A DNA stretch of 64,000 bases. It comes from Pseudomonas schmalbachii. GTDB taxonomy: Bacteria > Pseudomonadota > Gammaproteobacteria > Pseudomonadales > Pseudomonadaceae. Of the stretch, positions 15,557 through 25,191 are shown piece after piece (position 1 is the first letter of the stretch; each line of letters begins with the position of its first letter). The notes below the pieces were generated by a model. It was given only the letters and a program-made list of their open reading frames with translations, had not been told where the DNA came from and did not search any database. A program made the position numbers and the translations under genes. The stretch spans positions 372,001-436,000 of the forward strand of contig NZ_JAELYA010000003.1 in the NCBI RefSeq assembly GCF_017589465.1. The letters run 5' to 3'.

Positions 15557-18259
15557 TCAATCCAGCAATCCCCGCGCCCGGGCGATGGCCAGCGACTCGT
15601 TGCGGCTGTGGGTGCCGAGTTTCACGCTGACGTTGCGGATGTGCGTCTTCACCGTGTTTTCCGAAAGGAACAGTTTGGTGGCGATTTCCGGAATCGGGCA
15701 GCCATCGGCGAGCAGGCGGATGATCTGCAGCTCCCGCTTGGTCAGGGCGTCGCGGCCGCCATCGCTGGCGCTGTCCTGACGGGCCGGCTCCAGGCGCTTG
15801 AGCAGATCGGCGAGGAACCCCGGCGCGATGCCCAGGCTGCGGCTGCGCGCCTGGAAGGTCACCGCCCAGCGCTGCAACAGCTCCGCCAGACGCTTCCCTT
15901 CGTCGAGGAAGGTGCGCAGGAAGCCTTCATGGCTGGCGAACTGCAGCGCTTCGGTAAGCACATCGAAGGCCTCCGTCTGCCGCCCCGCCCCATCCAGCGC
16001 CAGGGCGTGCAGCAGGCGCAGTTTCAGCGCGCGCCGCATCAGGCTGTGCCCCTGCGCTTCGGCGATGGCCTCGCGCAGGCCGTCGAGCGACTGCGCGCAT
16101 TGTCCCTGGGCGACGCGCAGCCGCAGGCGGGTGATGGCCGGCGTATCCACGTCATTGCTGTACATGAAGACGTCCGGCCGATCCCAGTCGCTGTATTTCT
16201 CGACCTGCCGCAGCGCCTGCTGGGCGGCATCCAGGCGCCCTTCCAGGGTGGCGACGCGGGTACGCTCCATCCACGCGGAGCACTGGATGCGCGAGGAGCC
16301 GCCGTCACGGCCGATGGTTTCCAGGTCGTTCAGGTAGCGCTGCCCGGCCACCGTATCGCCACGCAGGGCGGCGATGCGCGAGAGCAGCACGTGGCTGCTG
16401 ATCAACGCGTCCGCCACACCGCTGTCGATGCTGTAGGACAGCCCTTCGTTGAGCACCCGCTGCGCCCCCTCCAGGTCATCCACCTCGTAGAGCGTCACCG
16501 AGCGGATCATATCCAGCGAGATCTGGGCGCCGAACTGGTTGTCCGCAGCGGTATCCGCCTGTTGCTGGGTGAATGCCTGCAGGCGGGCCAGGGCATTGCC
16601 AAGACGGCCCTGGGCCAGGTCGAGAATGCTTTCGACGCTGGCGGCCACGTTCCTCATGAAGCCGGCGCCCTGCTGCGAAACGTACGGGATGGCTTCCGAC
16701 AGCAGACGCCGCGCCTCCTCGTAGTGCCCCGTGGCCTGCATGACATAGGCCATGGTGTTGGCCGTCAGCCCGTAGACGAAATGATCGTCGGTCGGCAGAC
16801 GGCGGAGCAGCGACTGGCCGAACTCGTAGGCCTCCTCCATGCGGTCGGTGCACGCGAGCAGTATCACCCTGGCGCTTTCGATCTCCGGGCTGGGACGGTA
16901 GCTGGCGATGAACTCCTGGGCGCTCTGGTAGCGGCGGCACAGCACCAGCGCCCAAGCGGATGCCAGCTGCAGCCTGGGCGAATGCCCCAGCGCCGCCGGC
17001 GGGAGCTGCGCCAGCCAGCGCACCAGCAGCCGCACCAGTCCCCCGCGCACCAGATCGTCGAGATGCTCGGTCAGTTGGGCGATCGCCTCGTCGGTATCGC
17101 CGGCGCTGATCAGGTGGTCGATGGCCGGTATCGGCTGCTTCACCGAGAGATACCAGTGCGCAGCGGCACGATGCAGTTCGCGGGCCGCGCCGGGAGTCTG
17201 GCGCTCCAGGACATCCTGCAGGAAGCCGGCGAACAGGCTGTGATAGCGGAACCAGCGCTGTTCCTCGTCCGCCGGGAACAGGAACAGGTTGGCACGCAGC
17301 AGGCTCTCGATCATCGCCTGGGAATCGTTGCGGCCGGTCAGCGCATCGCAGAGCGGTGCGCAGAAACGGTTCAGCACGCTGGTCTGCAGCAGGAAGCGGC
17401 GGCACTCCTCGCTCTGCTGGGCAAGGATCTGCTCGGCCAGATAGGCCGCCAGGTTCAGGTTCGAGCCGGAGAAGGACTGGATGAACGCCGACGGATCGTC
17501 GCGCCCTTTCAGCGACAGCGCCGCCAGGTAGAGCGCGGCGATCCAGCCTTCGGTGCAGCGATGCAGGGCGGCGATGTCGCCGGAGTCGAGCTGCAGCCGG
17601 TGCGTCTCGCGCAGGAAGGTGCCGGTCTCTTCCAGGCTGAAGCGCAACGCGCCGGGGTCCACTTCGAGCAACTGCCCGCGCGCGCGGATACGGCCAAGGC
17701 CGATTTCCGGCGCGGTGCGCGAGGCGATTACCAGGCAGCCGTGCGGCGGCAACGCGGCCAGCAACTGCTGGATGAAGTTGAGCACCGCGGGGCTCTGGAT
17801 CACCTCGAACTCGTCGAGCAGGATGGAAAACGGCCGGGCCTGGCCGGCAATGCTTTCCAGCAGCGTGTAGACGGGTTCCACATCGCTGATGGTATCGAGG
17901 ACGCCGCCCTCGATGAGGCCCTCGGGGTCCAGCTCCCCCACGCAGGCGTCGAGCCGGGAGATGAAGCGCGACAGGTCGTTGTCGGTCGGTTCCAGGCTCA
18001 GCCATGCGGTCTGCCTGCCGGTTGCCCGGCAACGTTCGCGGTACTGGCGCAGCAGGGTGGACTTGCCGAAACCGGCCGCCGCGCGGATCAGCATGAGCTT
18101 CGCAGAGCCCGCATTTTCCATCTGATCCACCAGCTTGAGGCGGACCATGCTGGCGGGTTGCACGCTTTTCCCGGACGGCCCTGCGGGTGCCTGCGCGGTG
18201 CCAACTTCATCCCGCACGGGGGCATTGGCGGAAGAGAACTGATTCTTGTGCTCGGGCAT
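15557..18259 (-). CDS. MalT-like LuxR-family ATPase regulator (2)
   Basis: This 900-residue regulator has Walker A RAAAGFGKSTLL near residues 59-70, a Walker B strand SILLDEFEVIQ, a long helical region, and a C-terminal LuxR helix-turn-helix (LTKRELQIIRLLADGCPIPE, ENTVKTHIRNVSVKLG). The ATG at 18259 follows GGAGA; an upstream in-frame frame reaches 18412 without support. It is divergent from the racemase gene at 18607, so it probably controls the racemase/SDR genes. Its ATPase part is closer in style to regulator 3 (22480; both have a GFGKST P-loop and an LLxxD-rich centre) than to regulator 1. The inducer is unknown. Confidence 0.92.
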   Translation of the reverse strand: MPEHKNQFSSANAPVRDEVGTAQAPAGPSGKSVQPASMVRLKLVDQMENAGSAKLMLIRAAAGFGKSTLLRQYRERCRATGRQTAWLSLEPTDNDLSRFISRLDACVGELDPEGLIEGGVLDTISDVEPVYTLLESIAGQARPFSILLDEFEVIQSPAVLNFIQQLLAALPPHGCLVIASRTAPEIGLGRIRARGQLLEVDPGALRFSLEETGTFLRETHRLQLDSGDIAALHRCTEGWIAALYLAALSLKGRDDPSAFIQSFSGSNLNLAAYLAEQILAQQSEECRRFLLQTSVLNRFCAPLCDALTGRNDSQAMIESLLRANLFLFPADEEQRWFRYHSLFAGFLQDVLERQTPGAARELHRAAAHWYLSVKQPIPAIDHLISAGDTDEAIAQLTEHLDDLVRGGLVRLLVRWLAQLPPAALGHSPRLQLASAWALVLCRRYQSAQEFIASYRPSPEIESARVILLACTDRMEEAYEFGQSLLRRLPTDDHFVYGLTANTMAYVMQATGHYEEARRLLSEAIPYVSQQGAGFMRNVAASVESILDLAQGRLGNALARLQAFTQQQADTAADNQFGAQISLDMIRSVTLYEVDDLEGAQRVLNEGLSYSIDSGVADALISSHVLLSRIAALRGDTVAGQRYLNDLETIGRDGGSSRIQCSAWMERTRVATLEGRLDAAQQALRQVEKYSDWDRPDVFMYSNDVDTPAITRLRLRVAQGQCAQSLDGLREAIAEAQGHSLMRRALKLRLLHALALDGAGRQTEAFDVLTEALQFASHEGFLRTFLDEGKRLAELLQRWAVTFQARSRSLGIAPGFLADLLKRLEPARQDSASDGGRDALTKRELQIIRLLADGCPIPEIATKLFLSENTVKTHIRNVSVKLGTHSRNESLAIARARGLLD

Positions 18260-18606
18260 GTAATCTCCAGCAGTCTGGCCATCCATGACGCCCGGACAGC
18301 TGATGGTTGTTCTTGGTTGGAGGCGCATTCTGCCACGCTTGCAGGCGTCCGGCTGTCGGCTATTTGTAGCCCGGGAGCGCCCTGTTCCGGGGGCAGTCCG
18401 GCGCACGGGCAACGTTCATATTTTCGGACGATTGTAGCGTTGCGCAGGCAGGTTAACCTTTGTCATCAGGATTTTCGGTCATGCGACGACCGGGACGACG
18501 GTGCCAGCGCACCGCGGAAGTCCCCTGCAATCGCGGGCAGAAAGCCACTTCCGTCCGGAGGGCGGAGGCCTCTTCCTAAACGAATTCAGTGATAGAGAGA
18601 CAAGCA
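18260..18606. other. Divergent promoter region of regulator 2 and the racemase gene
   Basis: This 347-bp region has no gene that I can support. It contains a perfect AGGTTAACCT palindrome at 18450-18459, a possible operator. The conserved element found at 10.2 and 12.3 kb is absent. Confidence 0.5.
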
Positions 18607-19740
18607 ATGGCAGGCCCACTGGCAGGTGTGAAGATAGTCGAAATGAATGCGATCGGTCCGGCGCCGGTCGCCACCATGATCCTCGCGGACATGGGCGCGG
18701 AAGTGATCCGCATCGACCGTATGGCCGCCGGTTTCTTCGACGGCGACGGCAGCAAGCTCGGCCGTGGCCGCCGCAGCATCGCCATCGACCCGAAGAAGCC
18801 GGGCGCGACCGAAGTCCTGCTGAAACTGATCGACGAAGCCGACGTTCTGATCGAAGGCTTCCGTCCCGGCGTGATGGAGCGCCTGGGCATGGGGCCGGAC
18901 GTGTGCCTGGCACGCAATCCGAAACTGGTCTACGGCCGCATGACCGGCTGGGGCCAGAGCGGCCCGCTGGCGCCGACCGCCGGCCATGACCTCAACTACA
19001 TCTCCCTGTCCGGCGTGGTCAACGCCATGGGCCACGCCGACCGCGCTCCGACCCCGCCGCTGCACATGGTCGGCGACATGGGCAGTGGCGCCATGTTCCT
19101 GGTCACCGGCGTACTCGCCGCACTGTTCGAAGCGCAGAAGTCCGGCAAGGGCCAGGTGGTGGATGCCGCCATCTGCGACGGCGCCACCCTGCTCGCCTCG
19201 ATGTATTACGAGATGAAACACAACGGCAAGTGGAGCGATCAGCGCGGCAGCAACATGCTCGATGGCGGCACCCCTTTCTATGGCTGCTTCACCTGCGCCG
19301 ACGGCAAATTCATCTCCATCGGCCCACTGGAGCCGCAGTTCTACCAGGAACTGATACAGCGTTGCGGCGTCGCCGACGAGCCGGCTTTCAAGTCGCAATA
19401 CGCCGTCAAGGAATGGCCGGAGATGCGCGCCAGGCTGGAGCAACTGTTCCTCAGCCGCACCCGCGACCAGTGGTGCGAACTGCTGGAAGGCACCGAAGCC
19501 TGCTTCTCGCCGGTGCTGGACTTCAACGAGGCGCCGAACCATCCGCATAACAAGGCGCGCGAGATGTTCTTCGAAAGCGATGGCGTGCTGATGCCCTCGC
19601 CCGCGCCGCGCTTCTCGCGCACCCCCTCCGTCCCCGGCAAGGTGGTGCGCAATGGCGGCAACACCCTGGAAGTCCTCCAGGAGCTGGGCCTGAGCGAAGC
19701 GGAAATCGCCACCCTGCGTACCAACGGCGCCATCGCCTGA
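18607..19740 (+). CDS. Alpha-methylacyl-CoA racemase (CaiB/BaiF family)
   Basis: This 377-residue class III CoA-transferase-fold protein keeps the three catalytic residues of M. tuberculosis Mcr in the same numbering: His127 (AGHDLNY), Asp157 (VGDMGSG) and Glu242 (GPLEPQF). It should therefore interconvert (R)- and (S)-2-methylacyl-CoA and not transfer CoA. Racemisation is required before acyl-CoA dehydrogenases of (S)-specificity can act on pristane, phytol, isoprenoid or steroid side chains. The ATG at 18607 was preferred over the GTG at 18589. It leads a plus-strand series with three SDR genes. Its presence is the strongest hint that the substrate of the island is alpha-methyl branched. 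Confidence 0.9.
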   Translation: MAGPLAGVKIVEMNAIGPAPVATMILADMGAEVIRIDRMAAGFFDGDGSKLGRGRRSIAIDPKKPGATEVLLKLIDEADVLIEGFRPGVMERLGMGPDVCLARNPKLVYGRMTGWGQSGPLAPTAGHDLNYISLSGVVNAMGHADRAPTPPLHMVGDMGSGAMFLVTGVLAALFEAQKSGKGQVVDAAICDGATLLASMYYEMKHNGKWSDQRGSNMLDGGTPFYGCFTCADGKFISIGPLEPQFYQELIQRCGVADEPAFKSQYAVKEWPEMRARLEQLFLSRTRDQWCELLEGTEACFSPVLDFNEAPNHPHNKAREMFFESDGVLMPSPAPRFSRTPSVPGKVVRNGGNTLEVLQELGLSEAEIATLRTNGAIA

Positions 19741-19816
19741 CTGCAAGCCCCGGTCCCGTCGCAGGGGCCGGGGCGAACCCGAGCAAGCCCTGCTCCCTCC
19801 TGAGGAAAGTACAACA

Positions 19817-20566
19817 ATGGCAATGAAATTCTCCGGCCAGGTCGCCCTGGTCACCGGCGCCGCTGGCGGCATCGGTCGCGCAGTAGCCCTCGCCTTCGCC
19901 GCCGAAGGCCTGAAGGTAGCCGTCGCCGACTTCAACGCCGAAGGCGGCGAAGGCACCGTGCAACTGATCCGCGATGCCGGTGGCGAAGCGACCTTCGTCC
20001 GTTGCGACGTGACCAGCGAAGCCGACGTCAAGGCGATGGTCGAGCAGGTCGTGGCCACCTACGGCCGTCTCGACTATGCGGTGAACAACGCCGGTATCGA
20101 AGGCAAGAAGGACCGCCTGCCGACCTTCGAGGCAAGCGAGTTCGACGCCATCATGAACGTCAACGTCAAGGGCGTGTGGCAGTGCCTGAAGTACCAGCTG
20201 CCGGTCATGGCGGCCCAGGGCGGCGGCGCCATCGTCAACACCGCCTCGGTGGCCGGTATCCGTGGCGTGAAGAACATGAGCATCTACTCCGCCTCCAAGC
20301 ACGCGGTGATCGGCCTGACCAAGTCGGCGGCAGTGGAATTCGCCAAGAAAGGCATCCGCGTCAACGCCGTCTGCCCGGGCCTGATCGAGACCGACATGGG
20401 CCTGCGCGTGATCGACGGCGCGGTCGACAAGACCGTCTACCACCCGGCCGGCCGCATGGGCAGCCCGGAAGAAATCGCCGACGCGGTGCTCTACCTGTGC
20501 AGCGACCAGGCCAGCTTCACCATGGGTCATGCCATGGTCGTGGACGGCGCCATCTCGGCGGCCTGA
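19817..20566 (+). CDS. SDR-family oxidoreductase
   Basis: This classical 249-residue SDR has TGAAGGIG near residue 15, the NNAG motif, a catalytic Ser in NTASVAG and YSASK for Tyr and Lys. Asp (VADFNA) after beta-2 suggests NAD(H). It is 76 bp downstream of the racemase gene and is followed by a good terminator, so racemase and this SDR may form a two-gene transcript. The natural substrate may be a hydroxyacyl-CoA or an alcohol group on the carbon skeleton; the sequence does not decide. Confidence 0.9.
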   Translation: MAMKFSGQVALVTGAAGGIGRAVALAFAAEGLKVAVADFNAEGGEGTVQLIRDAGGEATFVRCDVTSEADVKAMVEQVVATYGRLDYAVNNAGIEGKKDRLPTFEASEFDAIMNVNVKGVWQCLKYQLPVMAAQGGGAIVNTASVAGIRGVKNMSIYSASKHAVIGLTKSAAVEFAKKGIRVNAVCPGLIETDMGLRVIDGAVDKTVYHPAGRMGSPEEIADAVLYLCSDQASFTMGHAMVVDGAISAA

Positions 20567-20587
20567 CGCACGGAAGTCCCTTTGATA

Positions 20588-20614
20588 CGGCCACAGTGAA
20601 GTGGCCGTTTTTTT
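20588..20614 (+). terminator. Rho-independent terminator
   Basis: CGGCCAC and GTGGCCG (20588-20594 and 20601-20607) form a 7-bp stem around AGTGAA, followed by seven T. It ends the racemase/SDR unit before the next SDR gene. Confidence 0.85.
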
Positions 20615-20642
20615 CTCCGCGCATTTCGAAGCAGGTTCCTGC

Positions 20643-21419
20643 ATGACCGAGCAACCCAACTTCTCCCTGGCCGGCAAGACCGTCCTGATCACCGGCGCCT
20701 CCAGCGGCATCGGCGCCCATCTGGCGCGTGCGGCCGCCCGCGCCGGCGGCCGCGTGGTGCTGAGCGCCCGCCGCACCGACCGCCTCGCCCGGGTCGAAGA
20801 GGAAATCCGCGCCGCCGGTGGCGAAGCCATCAGCGTGGCCCTGGACGTCACCGACCGCGCCGCCGTCGAAGCCGCCTTCGATGCCGCCGAAGCCGCGTTC
20901 GGCGTGGTCGACGTGGTGCTGAACAATGCCGGCATCGCCAACAGCAAGCGCACCCTCGACATCAGCGAAGACGACTGGCGCGACATGATCTCCACCAACC
21001 TGGACGGCGTCTGGCGCGTCGCCCAGTGCGCCGCCCAGCGCCTGCACAAGGCCGGCCGCCCGGGCAGCATCATCAACATCTCGTCGATCCTCGGCGTGCG
21101 CGCCGGCTTCGGCCAGACCATGTACGGCGCCGCCAAGGCCGGCGTGGTGCAGCTGACCAAGGTGATGGCGCTGGAACTGGCGCGCGACAACATCCGCGTC
21201 AACGCCATCGCCCCCGGCTACTTCCGCACCGAAATGAACGACGCCTACTTCGAAAGCGACAAGGGCAAAGCCTATATCCGCGACATGGTGCCGATGCGCC
21301 GCCTGGGCACGCTGCGGGACCTGGAAGGCCCGTTCCTGCTGCTGGCCAGCGACGCCGGCGCCTTCATGACCGGCACCGTGCTGGAAGTGGATGGAGGCCA
21401 TCTGGTCAACAGCCTGTAA
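20643..21419 (+). CDS. SDR-family oxidoreductase (tandem copy a)
   Basis: This 258-residue SDR has TGASSGIGAHLA near residue 19, LNNAG, a catalytic Ser in NISSILG, and YGAAK. An Arg after beta-2 (LSARRTDR) suggests NADP(H). It is clearly related to the next gene at 21566 (shared FSLxGKTVLxTGASSGIGAHLA, MISTNLDGVWRVAQC, DLEG and LLLASDA blocks), consistent with tandem duplication. The start lies 29 bp after the preceding terminator, so it has either its own promoter there or read-through expression. Exact substrate unknown. Confidence 0.9.
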   Translation: MTEQPNFSLAGKTVLITGASSGIGAHLARAAARAGGRVVLSARRTDRLARVEEEIRAAGGEAISVALDVTDRAAVEAAFDAAEAAFGVVDVVLNNAGIANSKRTLDISEDDWRDMISTNLDGVWRVAQCAAQRLHKAGRPGSIINISSILGVRAGFGQTMYGAAKAGVVQLTKVMALELARDNIRVNAIAPGYFRTEMNDAYFESDKGKAYIRDMVPMRRLGTLRDLEGPFLLLASDAGAFMTGTVLEVDGGHLVNSL

Positions 21420-21565
21420 CGACCTGCCCGGCGCGCACTGAGCCAGATCTACAACAATCCAGTGCACGCACGCACGGGCGCAGACACCTGTACTCGAGGA
21501 GACTCCACCGCGCGGTCACTCCGCTGACCGCCTAAACCTGTAAGTTGCTCCACGGAAGCCTTGTG

Positions 21566-22354
21566 ATGAAAGAATCCCCCACTGTTCTGCAGAAATTCTC
21601 CCTGGTCGGCAAGACCGTACTGGTCACCGGCGCCTCCAGCGGTATCGGCGCCCATCTGGCGAAGACCCTGAGCGCCGCCGGCGCCCGCGTGGTGATCGGC
21701 GCACGCCGGATCGACCGCCTCGACCAACTCGCTGCGGACATTCGCGCGAACGGCGGCGAAGTCCTGCCGGTCGCGATGGACGTGACCAGCCGCGAAAGCG
21801 TCGAACTCGCCTTCGATGCCGCCGAAAAGGTATTCGGTGTCATCGACGTGGTGGTCAACAACGCCGGTATCGCCCACCACGAGACCGCCCTGAAGCTGAC
21901 CGAAGAGCACTGGCGCGAGATGATCTCGACCAACCTCGACGGCGTCTGGCGCGTGGCCCAGTGCGGCGCGCAGCGCATGGCCAAGGCCAAGCGTCCGGGC
22001 AGCATCATCAACATCGCCTCGATCATGGGCCTGGGCGTCAAGCACCTGGTCAGCCACTACTGCACGGCGAAAGCCGGTGTGATCCAGCTGACCAAATCGC
22101 TGGCGCTGGAGCTTGCCCACCGGCAGATCCGCGTCAACGCCATCGCCCCGGGGTTCTACCAGACCGAGATCACCGACGGTTTCCTCGACAGCGACATGGG
22201 CACGTCCTACATGCGGGAGTTCGTGCCGATGCGCCGCGCGGGTCAGCTTGAGGACCTGGAAGGCGCCATCCTGCTGCTGGCCAGCGACGCCGCCGCATAC
22301 ATCACCGGCACCGTGCTGCCGGTAGACGGCGGCCACCTCGTCCGCACCCTGTAG
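21566..22354 (+). CDS. SDR-family oxidoreductase (tandem copy b)
   Basis: This 262-residue SDR is a paralogue of the gene at 20643. It has TGASSGIGAHLA, VNNAG, a Ser in NIASIMG, and HYCTAK carrying the Tyr and Lys. The region between the catalytic Ser and Tyr (LGVKHLVS against VRAGFGQT) and the C-terminal substrate loop differ from copy a, so substrate choice has probably diverged. ATG 21566 has GGAAG at a proper distance; an upstream TTG frame was not used. The regulator gene at 22480 follows. Confidence 0.9.
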   Translation: MKESPTVLQKFSLVGKTVLVTGASSGIGAHLAKTLSAAGARVVIGARRIDRLDQLAADIRANGGEVLPVAMDVTSRESVELAFDAAEKVFGVIDVVVNNAGIAHHETALKLTEEHWREMISTNLDGVWRVAQCGAQRMAKAKRPGSIINIASIMGLGVKHLVSHYCTAKAGVIQLTKSLALELAHRQIRVNAIAPGFYQTEITDGFLDSDMGTSYMREFVPMRRAGQLEDLEGAILLLASDAAAYITGTVLPVDGGHLVRTL

Positions 22355-22479
22355 TCTCGCCACAGCGTGCACGCCGGACACCCCGGCAACCACGCTGCCT
22401 GGCTTGCACAATGCCCCAACAGGGCGGTATGCAAGCCCGGCCCGGCTCGGGATAATGGCTCATCCCAGCAGTCAGGCCC

Positions 22480-25191
22480 ATGCCAATGCCGAGCGGACCA
22501 CAGGATCAATTGCACAACATGACCCCGTCACCGCGTGTGCGCCGGTCGAAACTCGCCCCGCCTCTCGGCGCCGGTACATCGCTGCCGCGCCAGCGGATCG
22601 TCGAGCGCATCCGCGCCAGCCAGCACGCACGCCTGGTCGTGGTGCAGGGACCGGCCGGCTTCGGCAAGTCGACCATCATGCGCCAGGCCTACGAGCTGTT
22701 GCGCCGCGACGGCCGGCAGGTCGCCTGGCTGACGCTGGACGATGCCGACAACGACGTCGGCCGCTTCATCAGCCATCTGGCCGCCGCCCTGGAGAACATC
22801 GCTCCCGACCTCGCACCGACGCTGGGCGACGACAATGCCATCGAAGGCGCCGCGATCGACCTGGCCAACCGCCTGCTGGTGCTGTCCTCGCCGTTCACCC
22901 TGTTCCTCGATGACTTCGAGGCGATCCACAATCCGACCGTGCTCGACCTGGTGCGCCAGATCGCCGGCGACCTCCCCGCCCACGGCCAGTTGCTGATCGG
23001 CTCGCGACGGGCGCCGGACATCGGTCTCGGACGCTTCCGCGCGCACGGCCAACTGCTGGAAATCGCCGCCGCGGACCTGCGTTTCACGCCAGAGGAAACC
23101 AGCGAATTCCTCCGCCACCTGCATGGCCTCGAACTCGACGACGAGCAACTGCGCCGCCTGCAGCAACGCACCGAAGGCTGGGTCACCGCGCTGTGGCTGG
23201 TCTCGCTGGCCCTGCAGGGACGCGATGACCCGCAGACCTTCGTCGACACCTTCGACGGCGCCAACGCCGCCCTCGGCGAGTACCTGCTGGAAGACGTGCT
23301 GGCCCGCCAGCCGGCAGCGCTGCGCGAATTCCTGGTCCGCAGCAGCCTGCTCGACGAATTGTGCGCGCCGCTCTGCAACCACCTGCTGGAACGCAACGAC
23401 AGCGCCGCGTTGCTGGCGCAGGTCGAAGCCGCACAACTGTTCCTCAGCCCGCAGGACACCGAGCGGCGCTGGTATCGCTACCACCCGCTGTTCCGCGAGT
23501 TTCTCCGCAACCAGTTGCGCCAGACCGAGCCGGACAGCGTGCCGCTGCTGCATCGCCGCGCCAGCGCCTGGTACGCCGAGGTGGGCCGGCCGATACCGGC
23601 CATCGAGCACGCCCTGCGCTGCGCCGACAGCCAGTGGCTGATCGGCCTGCTCGAACGCCACGCCGAAGGTCTGCTCTGGCAGGGCCGTACGCGCCTGCTG
23701 GTGCGCTGGTTCCATGCCCCCGCGCTGGACGGCCGCCTGCAGGATCACCCGCAACTGCTGCTGGTGCATGCCTGGGGACTGACGCTCGGCAATCATCCGG
23801 AGCAGGCCGAACCGCTGCTGCGGCGCGTGCGCGAACTCTGCGCCCGCTCCGCCCGGGACGGGGCGCTCACGGAGCAGGCGGACGCGTTGCAGGCGTTCAT
23901 CTGTGCCATGCGCGACGAGATAGCGGAAGCGACTCGCCGCTGGCAGGACTACGCGGAACGGCAATCCGCGAGCCTGGGCTTCGCCTACGGCATCTTCGCC
24001 AACTCCTACGGTTTCTGCCTGACGGCTGCCAGCCGCTTCCAGCAGGCCAGGGACATCATCGGCCAGGCCGGCCAGAGCCACCTGCGCATCGGCGATACCT
24101 TCGTCGGCCCCCTGGCCAACGCCATGCTGGGCGCCATCGACCTGGCCCAGGGCCAGCTGCGCGGGGCCATCGCCCGCCTGCGTACCGCGCCGGCCAGCGG
24201 CTCGACGAGCGCCATGCGCCACCTGTCCGGCAGCGTCGTGGCGATAGCCGTGCTCGCCGAAGCGCTGTACGAGCGCAACGAACTGGAAGAAGCCGAGCGC
24301 CTGCTGAACCTGTATCTGCCGGTACTCAAGGAGGCGGCGGCGGCGGACCAGCTGATCACCAGCTATCGCGTACTGGCGCGCATCAGCCGCCTGAGTGGCG
24401 ATACCGAGCGGGCCGACCTGCTGCTGGCGGAACTGGAGGCGCTGGGCCACGAAAAGGCCCTGGCACGGCTGGTCGCCAGCGCGCGCCTGGAACGCTCGCG
24501 GATCGCCCTGCTGCAGGGCAGCCTGCAAAACGCCGCCGACCTGCTCGACAGCGCCAGCAGCGCGCGAACCTGGGCGCCCTTCCAGAACCTGGTGGCGCAC
24601 GCCAACGACATCGAATCGCCGGCGCTGGCGCGCATCCGCCTGGACCTGCACAACGGCGCCGCTGCGCAGGCCGCCAGCGCCGCCCGGCAAGCCCTGGAAC
24701 AGGCGCAGGCCCTGCAGCGCCAGCGCCAGGCGCTGACCCTGCGAATCCTGCTCGGCCAGGCGCTCTGCGCCAGCGGCGAAACCGCAGAGGGCCACGCGTG
24801 CCTGCTGGAAGCCCTGCAATGGGCAGCAACCGAAGGCTTCATACGCGCTTTCGCCGACGAAGGTCCGGAGCTGCTTGCCCTGCTGGCGGAACTGCGCGGC
24901 AGCCACGGCGCCATGCAGGACGACGCACAGGCGCTGCTCGACACCCTGCTCGCCGGCCATGAGGAATATTCCTCGAAGGACGCGGGCGCGGCGGCCGGCC
25001 TGCTTTCGGACCGCGAACTCGGCGTGCTGCGCCTGCTCGCCGAAGGACTGCGCAACCGCGAAATCGCCGACCGCCTGTTCGTCAGCGAAACCACGGTGCG
25101 GACCCACCTGCGCAACATCAACGTCAAGCTGAACAGCCAGAGCCGCACCCACGCCGTGGCCATCGCACGGCAGCTCGGGTTGCTCGATTGA
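22480..25191 (+). CDS. MalT-like LuxR-family ATPase regulator (3)
   Basis: This 903-residue regulator has Walker A QGPAGFGKSTIM near residues 56-67, Walker B TLFLDDFEAIH, a long alpha-helical centre and a C-terminal LuxR helix-turn-helix (LSDRELGVLRLLAEGLRNRE, then ETTVRTHLRNINVKLN). The start is uncertain: ATG 22519 (13 residues shorter, beginning MTPSPRVRRSKLAPP) is equally plausible. It sits between the SDR genes and the SDR/hydratase/dehydrogenase set at 25614-30839, and probably governs one or both. A third regulator of this kind within 13 kb is unusual. Confidence 0.92.
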   Translation: MPMPSGPQDQLHNMTPSPRVRRSKLAPPLGAGTSLPRQRIVERIRASQHARLVVVQGPAGFGKSTIMRQAYELLRRDGRQVAWLTLDDADNDVGRFISHLAAALENIAPDLAPTLGDDNAIEGAAIDLANRLLVLSSPFTLFLDDFEAIHNPTVLDLVRQIAGDLPAHGQLLIGSRRAPDIGLGRFRAHGQLLEIAAADLRFTPEETSEFLRHLHGLELDDEQLRRLQQRTEGWVTALWLVSLALQGRDDPQTFVDTFDGANAALGEYLLEDVLARQPAALREFLVRSSLLDELCAPLCNHLLERNDSAALLAQVEAAQLFLSPQDTERRWYRYHPLFREFLRNQLRQTEPDSVPLLHRRASAWYAEVGRPIPAIEHALRCADSQWLIGLLERHAEGLLWQGRTRLLVRWFHAPALDGRLQDHPQLLLVHAWGLTLGNHPEQAEPLLRRVRELCARSARDGALTEQADALQAFICAMRDEIAEATRRWQDYAERQSASLGFAYGIFANSYGFCLTAASRFQQARDIIGQAGQSHLRIGDTFVGPLANAMLGAIDLAQGQLRGAIARLRTAPASGSTSAMRHLSGSVVAIAVLAEALYERNELEEAERLLNLYLPVLKEAAAADQLITSYRVLARISRLSGDTERADLLLAELEALGHEKALARLVASARLERSRIALLQGSLQNAADLLDSASSARTWAPFQNLVAHANDIESPALARIRLDLHNGAAAQAASAARQALEQAQALQRQRQALTLRILLGQALCASGETAEGHACLLEALQWAATEGFIRAFADEGPELLALLAELRGSHGAMQDDAQALLDTLLAGHEEYSSKDAGAAAGLLSDRELGVLRLLAEGLRNREIADRLFVSETTVRTHLRNINVKLNSQSRTHAVAIARQLGLLD

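Noticed and set aside
15491-18592. A 1033-codon frame opposite regulator 2
   Set aside because: Antisense shadow; the minus strand has the ATPase and LuxR motifs.
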